From contig CAYFYB010000001.1 of the NCBI GenBank assembly GCA_964347345.1, positions 119,244 through 183,243 on the forward strand: a stretch of 64,000 bases of DNA. Direction: 5' to 3'. This DNA is from JAJISG01 sp964347345 (lineage in GTDB: Archaea; Thermoplasmatota; Thermoplasmata; RBG-16-68-12; JAJISG01). Position 1 is the first letter of the stretch, and each line of letters begins with the position of its first letter. Positions 41,834 through 50,740 of this stretch are shown here, in pieces. Both the position numbers and the translations under genes were made by a program. The notes beneath the pieces were generated by a model. The model had not been told where the DNA came from, made no database searches, and saw nothing but the letters and a program-made list of their open reading frames with translations.

Positions 41834-42793
41834 CTACGGCAGTTCGCCCTCGACCCTCTTCAGCACCCGGAGCGCCCGGAGCGTGATGACCTTGCTGGGG
41901 GCGTCCACCCATTCAAGGCCGAGAGGGGTTGGAGGCCTCGCGTTATTCAACATCCAAGCTGCCTCCCGGCCAGCAACATCGGGATGGACGGCGTCCAAGG
42001 ACCAACTCCCATCTGGCCGCTGTTTCTTCCGGAGGTAGTCCAAGGCATACCTGAGGCGCCGGTCGTCCGCATAGTCCAAGGACGTGAGGAGGTCAAGTCC
42101 TGTCAATAGATCGTAGTAGTAGTGAACGGGGTAGTGAAACCGAAACCAGGGCTCGTATCGCTTCCCCTCGCGGTAGAGCTGTCGTTCCAGGTAGAACTGG
42201 GCTCCTTTCTCGACGGCCTCACCAACCCTCTGCGTCCACTTATTTCGCGGCATCGCGGCGAAAGCACTCAGGGCCTCCCAGCAGTCCAATGTGCCCCGCT
42301 TCCCCCAACAGTGCCAGCCGCCGTCCTCTTTCTGTTCCCGGACCAGCCAGTCTATAGCGCTTCGTACGCGGCTATCATCCATATAGCCGAACTGAATCAT
42401 CATCCGGGCCGTGTTCCCGGCAACGCATAGGTGGCTGCCCTTCATGCCCTGGGTACCGAAACCTCCGTCCGGCTTCGAGAAGTGGTCCAGGATGAGCTCG
42501 CACGCCTGCCTGACGCGAGGGTCGTCTGCGGTTAGGCCTAGGTCTGCAAGAACAAGCAAGCGCCAGTTCGTGGCCATGTACTTCGGCCTGTACAGGTTCT
42601 GTTCCCACACCCAGTACCCGCTAGGGAGCTGCTCTGCCAGGATGTCGGCGGCCCAGCCGCGCTTGGCAATCTGGGATTCTGTCTTCTTGACCTCTGGGTC
42701 ATCCGGAGATTTGTCTAGAAGCTCCACGAGAGTGCGGAGGCGAACGGTTGGCTGCTTCTTCTCAAGTAGCCACTCTATGACCGACCCTTTCAT
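41834..42793 (-). CDS. Terpenoid-cyclase/prenyltransferase-fold repeat protein
   Basis: 319 residues made of helical repeats typical of the alpha/alpha6 barrel of squalene cyclases and prenyltransferases. QW-like or related motifs occur as KPDGGFGTQGM, KEDGGWHCWGKRGTLDCWEAL and RPDGSWSLDAV. The DXDD acid motif of true squalene-hopene cyclases is not seen, and the protein is half their length, so a cyclase activity is unlikely. Related stand-alone proteins are common in archaea and are uncharacterised. It is separate from its neighbours. Confidence 0.7.
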   Translation of the reverse strand: MKGSVIEWLLEKKQPTVRLRTLVELLDKSPDDPEVKKTESQIAKRGWAADILAEQLPSGYWVWEQNLYRPKYMATNWRLLVLADLGLTADDPRVRQACELILDHFSKPDGGFGTQGMKGSHLCVAGNTARMMIQFGYMDDSRVRSAIDWLVREQKEDGGWHCWGKRGTLDCWEALSAFAAMPRNKWTQRVGEAVEKGAQFYLERQLYREGKRYEPWFRFHYPVHYYYDLLTGLDLLTSLDYADDRRLRYALDYLRKKQRPDGSWSLDAVHPDVAGREAAWMLNNARPPTPLGLEWVDAPSKVITLRALRVLKRVEGELP

Positions 42794-42807
42794 GATATGA
42801 TTCTCCT

Positions 42808-43014
42808 CTATTCGCTGCCGCGGTAGAGAAGCATCCCCGTCAGCCCGAAGACCACCATGACCACCACGAGGGCATAAATCCCTATGTTCTCCGCCGCGAA
42901 AACGTTCCAGGAGTTGTAAGCGATGCCCCAGACCAGGTAGAGGCCTACGCCCATGGAGAGGAGGAAGGCGTAGGCGTAGAAGATAACTACTCTACTGGTG
43001 GGTAGACGGACCAC
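42808..43014 (-). CDS. Small two-helix membrane protein
   Basis: 68 residues with helices at about 8-29 and 42-64. FYAYAFLLSMGVGLYLVWGIAYNSWNVFAAENIGIYALVVV contains a conserved-looking extracellular turn. No family recognised. It follows the secreted surface protein at 43022 by 7 bases on the same strand, so they form one unit and may act together in the membrane. Confidence 0.6.
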   Translation of the reverse strand: MVRLPTSRVVIFYAYAFLLSMGVGLYLVWGIAYNSWNVFAAENIGIYALVVVMVVFGLTGMLLYRGSE

Positions 43015-43021
43015 GTCCCAG

Positions 43022-43780
43022 CTATCTTTGTCTTCGATTTATAGGTTTGGAGCCCACCTTGGCCTCCCGCCGGAGGTAGTAGAGTGAGAGAAGGGAGGCT
43101 CCGACGGCCCCGACCAGGAGGAGGTAGAAGGGCCAGAGAGGAAGGGGCTCCTTCACCCCGAAGCCGGTGTCAGGCAAGATGCCATCAATGCTCTCCAGTC
43201 CGAGAACCTGGCCAAGATAGGAGTAGTTAGCGTTGCCCGCGTATCGATAGGTCTGCCTCTCCTCTGCCGTTGGGTCCCTCGACGCATAGGCCCACTCTTC
43301 GGCCGTGTAGAAGCCTAGGGACACCATCACGGCGTGGTTGTCGGGTGGGTAGTCGAAATCCAGGCGGAATCGGATCAAGTAGGACCCCTGGACGAAGACC
43401 GAGCCACGTGGCGTATCCTCGATTGTCTGAATGATCAAGACCATCCCCTGGCTCGACTCGGGTTGTATGGTGCCCAGGCTTCGATTCAGCCGTGGAGACC
43501 CGCTTTCTTGTAAGATAGGCGGACTCTCGAGCTCTTCGACGGCCCAGACTTCTGAGCCGGTTCTGAACTCGTGGATCTCCACCAGTAGGGAGGCATCTTC
43601 CATGGCCCAGGGATATGGATTCCTGAGGGTGAAGGACAGCTTGCCGCTCTCTCCCGGGCTCATCTGCGGGCTCTCGAAGTCCCCGAGGATGAGGTTTGTC
43701 TTCGAGGGATCGCTTATCTCTTGGCCCGCGGCAACGCCGACGAGGAGAATCGCCAGAGCGACTATTGGGAGGGCCCTCAT
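43022..43780 (-). CDS. Secreted beta-sandwich protein with C-terminal anchor
   Basis: 252 residues: a signal peptide (residues about 1-19), then an immunoglobulin-like segment with MSPGESGKLSFTLRNPYPWAMEDASLLVEI, typical of the COG1361/NEW3-like domains in archaeal surface proteins. A C-terminal membrane helix (about 213-236) ends in basic residues. It shares no HDP motif with paralogues A-C. Function unknown. It is divergent from taw2 across only 56 bases and seems to use the same A/T box (43805-43814) read on the other strand. Confidence 0.7.
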   Translation of the reverse strand: MRALPIVALAILLVGVAAGQEISDPSKTNLILGDFESPQMSPGESGKLSFTLRNPYPWAMEDASLLVEIHEFRTGSEVWAVEELESPPILQESGSPRLNRSLGTIQPESSQGMVLIIQTIEDTPRGSVFVQGSYLIRFRLDFDYPPDNHAVMVSLGFYTAEEWAYASRDPTAEERQTYRYAGNANYSYLGQVLGLESIDGILPDTGFGVKEPLPLWPFYLLLVGAVGASLLSLYYLRREAKVGSKPINRRQR

Positions 43781-43804
43781 CTCCCGCCTCGTTAGATGCC
43801 ACTC

Positions 43805-43814
43805 CTTTAATAAT
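43805..43814. promoter_or_regulatory. Shared bidirectional TATA box (surface protein / taw2)
   Basis: CTTTAATAAT lies 23 bases before the taw2 GTG at 43837 on the plus strand. Its complement ATTATTAAAG lies 25 bases before the ATG at 43780 on the minus strand. It is the only A/T-rich block in the 56-base gap, so both leaderless genes may use it. Confidence 0.5.
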
Positions 43815-43836
43815 CTTTCTCGGGACTTACATCTCG

Positions 43837-44868
43837 GTGGGCACGCGAGAGAGATTGCTGGCCATTAGGGTCCCAAAGCGTATGGGAGAGGCCGTCCGTT
43901 CAGCAGTCTACTCTCGGGGACTCTTGGACGCTGAGCGGAAGCTTGTGTGTGTGGAGGGACACTTGGAAATACCCTTGAGAGCCCTGGATCCCTTCATCCA
44001 ACACTTGGGCGAGGTAGTCGAACAGAAGGGAGTCGTTAGGAGAAGGAGGATGCCGGAGCCATACCTACTCGTCCGCGAGAAGACGGTGATCCCTCAGGCT
44101 CTCAAGAGTCTTCTGCCCCGCAAATGGGAGAGGGTGGGCGACGTCCTCCTTCTCAGGTTTCCTCCAGAGCTCCGATCTTACACTGAGGAGGTCTGTGAGG
44201 CCTATGCTGAGGTGCTTCGAGTCGTTGCCGTCTTAGACGCGTCCGCAGGGGTCCGTGGAACTTGGAGGGAACCAAACGTTGAGCTTCTCTGGGGTAGGAG
44301 TACTGAGACCGTCCACAAGGAGAACGGCGTCCTGTTCAAGCTGGACCTTAGAAAGGTAATGTTCTCGTCGGGGAACATCGACGAAAGGGTGAGGATGTCC
44401 CGCGTGTGCGACCCCGGTGAGGTGGTCGTAGATATGTTCGCGGGCATAGGGTATTTCAGCCTACCCATGGCTATCCACAGTCGGCCGAAAAGGGTATACG
44501 CGTGTGAGATCAACCCCACGGCCCACAACTACCTCAGGGAGAACGTCCGGATCAACAGGGCGGATGTGGTCGTGCCCCTTTTGGGGGACTGCAGGGATGT
44601 TGCCCCCGTCGGGGTTGCGGACCGCGTCGTCCTCGGCTACCTGCGGGATACCCACACCTTTCTCCCCGCGGCCCTGCGGACCCTTAGGTCGGGAGGATGG
44701 GTTCACTACCATGAGGGCTGTCCTGATGAGATTGCCGACAGGCCTCTCAAGCATCTCAAGGAGGTGTCCGAGGCGCTGGGCATGGGGGTCGCAAGATGCC
44801 AGCGCAGAAAGGTGAAGTCCTATGCACCCGGGGTCTCCCACTGGGTCCTCGATGCTCTCATTTCTTAG
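43837..44868 (+). CDS. taw2: tRNA wybutosine-synthesising enzyme Taw2 (Trm5/Tyw2 family)
   Basis: Transfers the aminocarboxypropyl group of AdoMet to the tricyclic guanosine at tRNA-Phe position 37. 343 residues in the Trm5/Tyw2 fold. The AdoMet site is VVDMFAGIGYFSLPMA, then YACEINPTAHNYLRENVRIN. The family-deciding loop reads VLGYLRDT, where Trm5 methylases have an NLP-type motif, and WVHYHEGC also favours Taw2. A leaderless GTG at 43837 was chosen: it gives the usual N-terminus (LLAIRVPKRMGEAVRSAVYSRGLLD) and the right spacing to the TATA box. Confidence 0.85.
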   Translation: MGTRERLLAIRVPKRMGEAVRSAVYSRGLLDAERKLVCVEGHLEIPLRALDPFIQHLGEVVEQKGVVRRRRMPEPYLLVREKTVIPQALKSLLPRKWERVGDVLLLRFPPELRSYTEEVCEAYAEVLRVVAVLDASAGVRGTWREPNVELLWGRSTETVHKENGVLFKLDLRKVMFSSGNIDERVRMSRVCDPGEVVVDMFAGIGYFSLPMAIHSRPKRVYACEINPTAHNYLRENVRINRADVVVPLLGDCRDVAPVGVADRVVLGYLRDTHTFLPAALRTLRSGGWVHYHEGCPDEIADRPLKHLKEVSEALGMGVARCQRRKVKSYAPGVSHWVLDALIS

Positions 44869-46399
44869 GCAGAGCCTCGCCTGAGCCACTGTCCGTTAGA
44901 ATTCGCTGGAGAGCCGAGGCATACTTCTCCCCTTCTGCCTCCAGAAGCTCCTTGGCTATCGGGGTGAGGTGATCCGCCAGCTGGCGCTCTTCATCCCGAA
45001 ACATCCACTTCTTCCCTGCAGCAGACCCCAGGGCCTGTAGCAGCGCCAGGGAGACCACCTTTCGCTTCGGACCGCCTTCCATCCCCTTGGTCGCCAAAAC
45101 AGCGGCCTGGGACTGCCCAACGGTCTTGTAGGATCGGGCAACCCCGTCGGCCAGGGCAGCCACCGGCGGGAGGTCACGCCACGCGGGAAGGCGAGACAAC
45201 ACATCCATCTCCTTGCGGGTCTCAAGGGCTTCCGCCAACACCTCCTCCGCCGCTCGCCCCTCAGCTTCTGAAGCCTCCATCATGGCCTCAGCCATCTCCT
45301 CGTCCCTCAGGAGCGCCCTCAGGAGGTGGAGCCTCTGATCCTCATGCAGGGCCTCCGCGAGCTTCGCAGTGCTGGCCTCTCGAACCACGAGGCCTTCGGG
45401 CAGTTCATCCCTAAGTTCTTTGAAGGCCGGGACGAGTTCTGGCCCCACCTTCATGGCCTTCAGGAAGGCGTCGTAGTCCCTCTCGAAGCACTCGCTCCCG
45501 ATGACGAAGAGACCCTCCGAGGTCGCAGCCTCCTGGACGACTCTCTCCGCCTCTTTGTCTAACAACTCTGCCTCGCCCTTCTTTCCTGTGAGGTAAGCCT
45601 CCACATCACCACCCTTCAGCTGTCTATCGGTAGCGAAGCTGCATTCCTCCTCCCGGCAGTGCATGTTCGTCCGCAAGTACACTTCAAAGCAGCTTGCCAG
45701 CTTCGGGACTATCATTCTGCTGCCCAGGAAAGCAGGCAGATTCCCTTCGGGAGGATGGCACCGGCGGCACAGGACTACGCTCGTTTCCGCCCCCTTCCAC
45801 TCCACGACCAAGGCGGGTTCGTTCTCGGCGTGGGGACAGATGTACTCGTCATCCCTCCGCTCGAAGGATATCTGCGTTCGAGCGAGACTCTCCTCAACGA
45901 ACTCCTTCGGCGGCTTGTCCTCCTTGCAGGTCGTGACCATCTCGCCCTTTAACGAGTACACGTGGAGCCCCTTCCTCCGAGCCAAATCCCCGACGGTCAG
46001 GAGGCGAAGTTCCGGGACGTCATAGTGTTGGACTCCCACCAACTTCTCCCTGCTTGCCTTCCCCCTATAGGCATAGTGGACGGTCCCGAAGGGTGTCTTG
46101 GCCGGCGCGAGGTATGGAGCCTTCTCCTGAATCGCGATCAGTAGAGTAGCCGCGTAAGCCTTCACGAGGGGATGCCCCCACCGGGCGAATCGCTGCAGCT
46201 TGGCCTCGTCCTTCGCCACCTGAGAGACTCTCCGCAGCTTCTCCAGTAGAGCGTCAAAGGGACACCTGACACAGCTCTCCTCCAGACACCTAGGCACCAG
46301 TATCTCGGGCTTCGAACTCAGCTCTTTGGCCTTCCGGACCAGCTCCTTCTCCTGAACCTTGGCGGCGGCCCTAATGCCCGTCCTGAGCTTTCTGCCCAC
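44858..46399 (-). CDS. Uncharacterised cysteine-rich protein (513 aa)
   Basis: Not recognised. The first half has several paired cysteines: CLEESCVRCP (about residues 37-46), CPHAEN with VLCRRCHPPEG (about 190-220), and MHCREEECSF (about 247-256). These may form zinc or Fe-S sites. The second half is helical and charged, with EAEGRAAEEVLAEALETRKEMDVL. The start is probably the GTG at 46399, about 25 bases from a TATA-like TTATTACC; a TTG at 46417 is the alternative. There is no signal or membrane segment. It overlaps the convergent taw2 by 11 bases. Confidence 0.75.
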   Translation of the reverse strand: MGRKLRTGIRAAAKVQEKELVRKAKELSSKPEILVPRCLEESCVRCPFDALLEKLRRVSQVAKDEAKLQRFARWGHPLVKAYAATLLIAIQEKAPYLAPAKTPFGTVHYAYRGKASREKLVGVQHYDVPELRLLTVGDLARRKGLHVYSLKGEMVTTCKEDKPPKEFVEESLARTQISFERRDDEYICPHAENEPALVVEWKGAETSVVLCRRCHPPEGNLPAFLGSRMIVPKLASCFEVYLRTNMHCREEECSFATDRQLKGGDVEAYLTGKKGEAELLDKEAERVVQEAATSEGLFVIGSECFERDYDAFLKAMKVGPELVPAFKELRDELPEGLVVREASTAKLAEALHEDQRLHLLRALLRDEEMAEAMMEASEAEGRAAEEVLAEALETRKEMDVLSRLPAWRDLPPVAALADGVARSYKTVGQSQAAVLATKGMEGGPKRKVVSLALLQALGSAAGKKWMFRDEERQLADHLTPIAKELLEAEGEKYASALQRILTDSGSGEALPKK

Positions 46400-46503
46400 G
46401 CTGCACCATCCCGCCAAGAGGTAATAAGATTGCGGAGCCCCGCTGCAAGAGGTCCCAGAGATCAGAGCGTCTGCTCGCCCAGGGTGGAGGTCCTGCGGAT
46501 AAA

Positions 46504-46511
46504 GCTTTTAT
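46504..46511 (+). promoter_or_regulatory. TATA box of tyrS
   Basis: GCTTTTAT ends 24 bases before the ATG at 46535, supporting that start over the open frame from 46430. Confidence 0.5.
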
Positions 46512-46534
46512 CGAGTACGCCAGTTGCTTCCTCG

Positions 46535-47581
46535 ATGACCCTCCAGGAGAGGTTCGAACTCGCCGTGAGGAACTCTGCTGAAGTGATCACCGTAGAGGAG
46601 TTAAGGGCGCTGCTTTCCGGAGAGAAGGACCTCAAGGCCTATATCGGTCTGGAGCCGAGCGGCCTGGTGCATCTGGGCACGGGGCCAATCCAGGCACAGA
46701 AGCTCGCGGATCTGAGCGATGCTGGTTTCCAGGTGACCGTCCTGCTTGCGGATTGGCATGCGTACATCAACGACAAGTTTGGAGGGGACTGGGACAGCAT
46801 CAGGGCTTGTGGGGAGTACTTCGTCGAAGCCTATCGCTCCTTGGGCGTGCCCGATGAAACCCGCTACATCTACGCCAGCGAGCTGGTTGACGATAGCCAG
46901 TACTGGAGGAACGTCCTGAAGGTGTCGAAAGCCTCCTCGGTGGCCCGCATGAAGAGGGCCATGAGCATCATGGGGAGGGAGGAAGAGGAGGCGGAGCTGG
47001 ACGCATCGAAACTCATCTACCCGGCCATGCAGGTGACGGACATCCACACCCTGGATCTGGACCTAGCCCTGGGAGGGATGGACCAGAGGCATGCCCACAT
47101 GCTGTACAGGGACTTGGCTTCCAAGATGGGATGGAAGCCGGTGGTGGCCATCCACACCCCTATGCTGTCCGGCCTGCAGGGGGGCGGCAGGATGGACTCT
47201 TGGGACCTGAAGATGAGTAAGTCCAAGCCAGAGACCTGCATCTTCATCCATGACCCCACCGCGGCAATAGAGGAGAAGATACGGAAGGCCTATTGCCCGC
47301 CGCGGGAGGTGGAGGGCAACCCCATCCTCCAGTTCTGTCAATTCCTCCTCTTTCCTAGGTCTCATCGCCTCAAGGTGGAGAGGGAGGTTAGACATGGAGG
47401 GGACGTCATCTTTGAGGACTACGTAGGCCTGGAGGAGGCTTACGTGAGGGGGGAGCTCCATCCAAAGGACTTGAAGGGGACCGTTACTCGTTCATTGGTT
47501 GAATTGCTGGAGGGCCCGCGGAAGTACTTCGAAAGGAGGCCGGAGGCCCTAAAAAAGGTGCAAGCGGTTCTGGGAGCATGA
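46535..47581 (+). CDS. tyrS: Tyrosyl-tRNA synthetase, archaeal type
   Basis: Charges tRNA-Tyr. 348 residues. Class I motifs: HLGTG (HIGH equivalent, about residues 47-51) and LKMSKSKPE (KMSKS, about 228-236). YIGLEPSG and YPAMQVTDIHTLDLDLALGGMDQRHAHML bind tyrosine and ATP. There is no bacterial S4 C-terminal domain, as expected for the archaeal form. Homology and a TATA box 24 bases upstream support ATG 46535. A membrane protein follows after 7 bases. Confidence 0.95.
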   Translation: MTLQERFELAVRNSAEVITVEELRALLSGEKDLKAYIGLEPSGLVHLGTGPIQAQKLADLSDAGFQVTVLLADWHAYINDKFGGDWDSIRACGEYFVEAYRSLGVPDETRYIYASELVDDSQYWRNVLKVSKASSVARMKRAMSIMGREEEEAELDASKLIYPAMQVTDIHTLDLDLALGGMDQRHAHMLYRDLASKMGWKPVVAIHTPMLSGLQGGGRMDSWDLKMSKSKPETCIFIHDPTAAIEEKIRKAYCPPREVEGNPILQFCQFLLFPRSHRLKVEREVRHGGDVIFEDYVGLEEAYVRGELHPKDLKGTVTRSLVELLEGPRKYFERRPEALKKVQAVLGA

Positions 47582-47588
47582 GAGGGAC

Positions 47589-47990
47589 ATGGTAGCACGA
47601 GTAAAGCGACAGGCCTCCTTCCTCGCCGTCATCTCAGGTTCCTTGCTCCTGGCAGGTCACTTCTCGGGCGCCTCCCGTTGGGAGGCCATCGTCGGGGTCC
47701 TGGGGCAGTTCGTTGAGATAACGCTTCCCCTTCAGATTGCCTTCCTAGTCATCATCGCGGTCTCCTCCCTGGGCGGGGCAATCGTAATCCTTGGCGGTCT
47801 CCTGATACTCGAGGACCGCACGAGACTCGCCAAACTACTCATCCTCCTGGGCACCGGATTTGGCATCATCTCGTTCTTCCTGGTTCTGGGACTGGCAGCC
47901 TTCAGAGGCGACCTGCCAGTTGCAAGTACTCCTCTGGTCGTCGTGGTGGGCATCGGCCTCTCTATTGCTGCCCGTTTGCTTGCCAAATAG
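47589..47990 (+). CDS. Four-helix membrane protein
   Basis: 133 residues with four predicted membrane helices (about 10-30, 46-73, 80-102 and 110-130) and a basic N-terminus. No family recognised. It is 7 bases after tyrS and probably co-transcribed. The weak spacing rules out knowing whether it has a functional link to tRNA charging. Confidence 0.6.
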   Translation: MVARVKRQASFLAVISGSLLLAGHFSGASRWEAIVGVLGQFVEITLPLQIAFLVIIAVSSLGGAIVILGGLLILEDRTRLAKLLILLGTGFGIISFFLVLGLAAFRGDLPVASTPLVVVVGIGLSIAARLLAK

Positions 47991-48036
47991 CGAAGCAGCT
48001 GCTTTTCCGGTCAGTGATCCAGGGGAGGTCTCAGGC

Positions 48037-48444
48037 CTACCGGAAGTGTTTCTTCACCGAGAGGATGTAGCCTAGGAAGACCAAGAGGAGGACCAGGCCT
48101 ACCAACGATGAAGCCAGGGCCGAGAGGGCGGCCTGAGCCACGCCGGTCACGAGGGCGAATACCGATCGGAGGACCCCAACGATGGCGATTAGAAAGGCTA
48201 GCCACCACGCCCAGGGCCTAAGGTTCAGTAGCCCCCGGCCGGAGCCAAGCAGCACAAGGCCCACGATTAGGTTGATGACAGCACTGATAAGGAAAGCCTC
48301 TCCAGAAATCTCTGGATCGACCTCCAGCCCGATCATGGCGAAGAAGGCAAGGAGGCTTATGAGGCTCAGAACAAGAAGGATTATCCCGCCGACTACTGCC
48401 AGGCCTCCGAGTATGGTTACCCCCAGGGGTCTGCGCCTTGCCAT
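48037..48444 (-). CDS. Four-helix membrane protein
   Basis: 135 residues with four predicted helices, starting MARRRPLGVTILGGLAVVGG and ending SVKKHFR. PWAWWLAFLIAIVGV near residue 80 is reminiscent of archaeal integral membrane proteins of unknown role. ATG at 48444 was chosen because a TATA-like CTTATATG lies 22-30 bases upstream. A longer open frame to 48600 overlaps the corA end. Confidence 0.65.
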   Translation of the reverse strand: MARRRPLGVTILGGLAVVGGIILLVLSLISLLAFFAMIGLEVDPEISGEAFLISAVINLIVGLVLLGSGRGLLNLRPWAWWLAFLIAIVGVLRSVFALVTGVAQAALSALASSLVGLVLLLVFLGYILSVKKHFR

Positions 48445-48465
48445 GTCGACTGGATGAATGGATTC

Positions 48466-48473
48466 ATATAAGT
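48466..48473 (-). promoter_or_regulatory. TATA box of membrane protein at 48444
   Basis: Minus-strand CTTATATG, 22 bases before the ATG at 48444. Confidence 0.5.
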
Positions 48474-48559
48474 GAGTTGTCGATGTGAGCGGAATCCCAA
48501 TTCCTTGCAGATTGCGAAGTCTGGGTGGGTGAATCGGGCTCCAGATATGCGCGTTCCTT

Positions 48560-49624
48560 CTAGAACCATCGTTTTCGTTTGAAGTATGCGAGCATCCCAA
48601 GGGCGATGGCCGCCATAATGCTCAGTGCCATGAAGTATCCCCAAGGGAGCTGGAGTTCCGGGATGTTGATGAAGTTCATCCCGTATAGTCCCGCGACGAA
48701 GCTCAGCGGAATAAAGATGGTCGCTATGATGGTAAGAGTCTTCATGACCTCGTTCATCCTGTTGCTGATGCTAGAAAGGTAGGTGTCCAGCATGCCTGAC
48801 ACCATGTCCCGCAGACTTTCCACCGTGTCAATGACCTGGATAGTGTGGTCGTAAACGTCCCTCAGATAGACCATAGTAGCTTGCTTGAACAGGGTGGACT
48901 CCCCCCGCTCCAGCCTGCTGATCACCTCCCTGAGGGGCCAGACGGATCTGCGGAGGAAGATCATCTCCCGCTTCAAGTTATGGATCGATTGGAGGGTTTC
49001 GATGGTGGGGTTCCTTACGAGCTCGTCCTCCAGAAGTCCGATGTCCTCTCCCAATCTCTCAAGGATGATGAAGTAGTAGTCGACGACGGAGTCTATCAGG
49101 GCGTAGGTGAGGTAGTCGGGCCCCATCTTCCGCATCCGGCCCTTCCCATTCCGGATGCGCTCCCGAACGGGGTCGAAGATGTCACCCTGCTTTTCCTGGA
49201 AGGAGAAGACGAAGTTGGAACCCAGTATCAGACTGACCTGCTCATCGGTGACAACTCTCTTGTCCTCGTCGTAGCTCAGCATCCTAAGAACGATGAAGAT
49301 GTAGCTCTCGTAGTCCTCCATCTTCGGCCTCTGGCCGGTGCTCATTAGATCCTCCATCACCAGAGGATGGAGGCCGTAATGGTTGCCAAGGGCTTCGATT
49401 ATGTCGGCCCTGTGGAGGCCATCGATGTTTACCCACGTCACCGTCGGCTCGTCTCGGAATGGAAAGCACTCTGCGATGGTCTCAACGCGTCTCTCATCAA
49501 AGTGGGTCTCGTCGTAGTCGATGACGGTTATTCTGACCTCTTCAGCCTTCTTCTCGCCGATGTGGACCAAGGTCCCGGGCGGAAGCCCCCACTTCTTGGA
49601 AGTTTTCTTTACCATTCTGGTCAA
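48560..49624 (-). CDS. corA: CorA-type magnesium/cobalt transporter
   Basis: 354 residues. A large cytoplasmic alpha/beta domain with a long helix precedes two C-terminal membrane helices. The signature YGMNF lies at the end of the first one (FIPLSFVAGLYGMNF), the GMN selectivity loop of CorA channels. FYMALSIMAAIALGMLAYFKRKRWF ends the protein. A TTG at 49624 has AGGTGAG eight bases upstream; ATG at 49615 is an alternative. A TATA-like CATTTTATC lies near 49660. Confidence 0.93.
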   Translation of the reverse strand: MTRMVKKTSKKWGLPPGTLVHIGEKKAEEVRITVIDYDETHFDERRVETIAECFPFRDEPTVTWVNIDGLHRADIIEALGNHYGLHPLVMEDLMSTGQRPKMEDYESYIFIVLRMLSYDEDKRVVTDEQVSLILGSNFVFSFQEKQGDIFDPVRERIRNGKGRMRKMGPDYLTYALIDSVVDYYFIILERLGEDIGLLEDELVRNPTIETLQSIHNLKREMIFLRRSVWPLREVISRLERGESTLFKQATMVYLRDVYDHTIQVIDTVESLRDMVSGMLDTYLSSISNRMNEVMKTLTIIATIFIPLSFVAGLYGMNFINIPELQLPWGYFMALSIMAAIALGMLAYFKRKRWF

Positions 49625-49727
49625 GTCCGCTCACCTACGCTGGTCGCCTAATCTTGATTGTTGATAAAATGGTTTTTGAGGCGCAGGCCTGGGGTGAGTC
49701 GAACTGAAGGAAGAGCGGCTCTATTTG

Positions 49728-50732
49728 TCATCTTGGTGCCAGCAGGATTGCGGCGATGAGTATCAATAGCAGGACAGCCCAGGTGGCAATAGAGATTCGA
49801 GTCGCTCTCTTGGCCTTCTCCGCCTCCCACCAGGTCATGGGACGGATTCCCTGAGCAAGGAAGGTCGTGACTCCTGCCAGGTTGATCCCCACCAGGTAGG
49901 TAGTGATGAGTAGCAGGGTCCCCATGGCAGCATCAAAATGCCCGGAGCCGAGGAGCATCCCAAAGGTCACAAGGGGCGGAAGGAGCGCCACGGCCACCAT
50001 GACCCCAACGATCACCGCCGGCAGGACGATGGTGAAGGCAATGGCTCCCGCGCTGCCAGCGGCTAGTGCCAGAAGAATATCCCGCAGGTCCACGCGGGTA
50101 CGAAACGCTATCTGAGGAAACTCTGGGGAGACTTCGAAGACCAGTCCGATGACTATGCCAACCATGACCGCCGTCATTATTCCCACAGCGCTCGTCACCA
50201 AAGCACGACGGGCCAGACTGAAATCTCCGAGGGTTGAAGCCAGGGCCAAGGCTGCGTTTGGACCCAGGAGGGGTGCGATCACCATGGCGCCAATGATGAT
50301 TATGATGTCATTTCGCAGGATGCCGATAGCCCCCACAACTGAGGAGAGGACAACAAGGAGGATGTAGGTCCGGGTCAACTGGGAGGCCTCGCTGACATCA
50401 GCGTAGAGCTCCTCTCGGCTGATCCGGCGGACCTTCTCCTCAGGTTCCGTCGGTTTTTCCTCCTCCCGCTTCTCCTCAGGGGCTTCGGGCCGAGGCAACG
50501 TGGCCTCCACGGAAAGGAGGAGAACTCGAAAGCCCTTCGCCTTTGAGAGGTGTTGGTCCAAGAGGTCGAGCACCCCTTCGGTTTCTTCCACAGGAAGGAG
50601 TATTCGGACGAGGGTTTCGCCCTCCTCAGTCTCCTCATACCAGATGCCAAGGGTGGGCCTATCCTCCAGGATCTGCTTTACACGCTGCCCCTCAATACCA
50701 GATACGTATACCTCCATCAGGCGAAGGACCAT
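49728..50732 (-). CDS. DUF389 (TIGR00341-type) membrane protein
   Basis: 334 residues. The N-terminal soluble part (about 1-110) is followed by six or more helices containing the DUF389 pattern RNDIIIIIGAMVIAPLLGPNAALALASTLGD and GSAGAIAFTIVLPAVIVGVMVAVALLPPLVTFG. The family is widespread but uncharacterised; a transport role is assumed by others. It is 8 bases downstream of the MscS gene on the same strand, likely one transcript. Confidence 0.85.
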   Translation of the reverse strand: MVLRLMEVYVSGIEGQRVKQILEDRPTLGIWYEETEEGETLVRILLPVEETEGVLDLLDQHLSKAKGFRVLLLSVEATLPRPEAPEEKREEEKPTEPEEKVRRISREELYADVSEASQLTRTYILLVVLSSVVGAIGILRNDIIIIIGAMVIAPLLGPNAALALASTLGDFSLARRALVTSAVGIMTAVMVGIVIGLVFEVSPEFPQIAFRTRVDLRDILLALAAGSAGAIAFTIVLPAVIVGVMVAVALLPPLVTFGMLLGSGHFDAAMGTLLLITTYLVGINLAGVTTFLAQGIRPMTWWEAEKAKRATRISIATWAVLLLILIAAILLAPR

Positions 50733-50740
50733 CTTTCCAC

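Noticed and set aside
41834..42793. Squalene-hopene cyclase
   Set aside because: Half the length and no DXDD motif; only the helical-repeat fold is supported.
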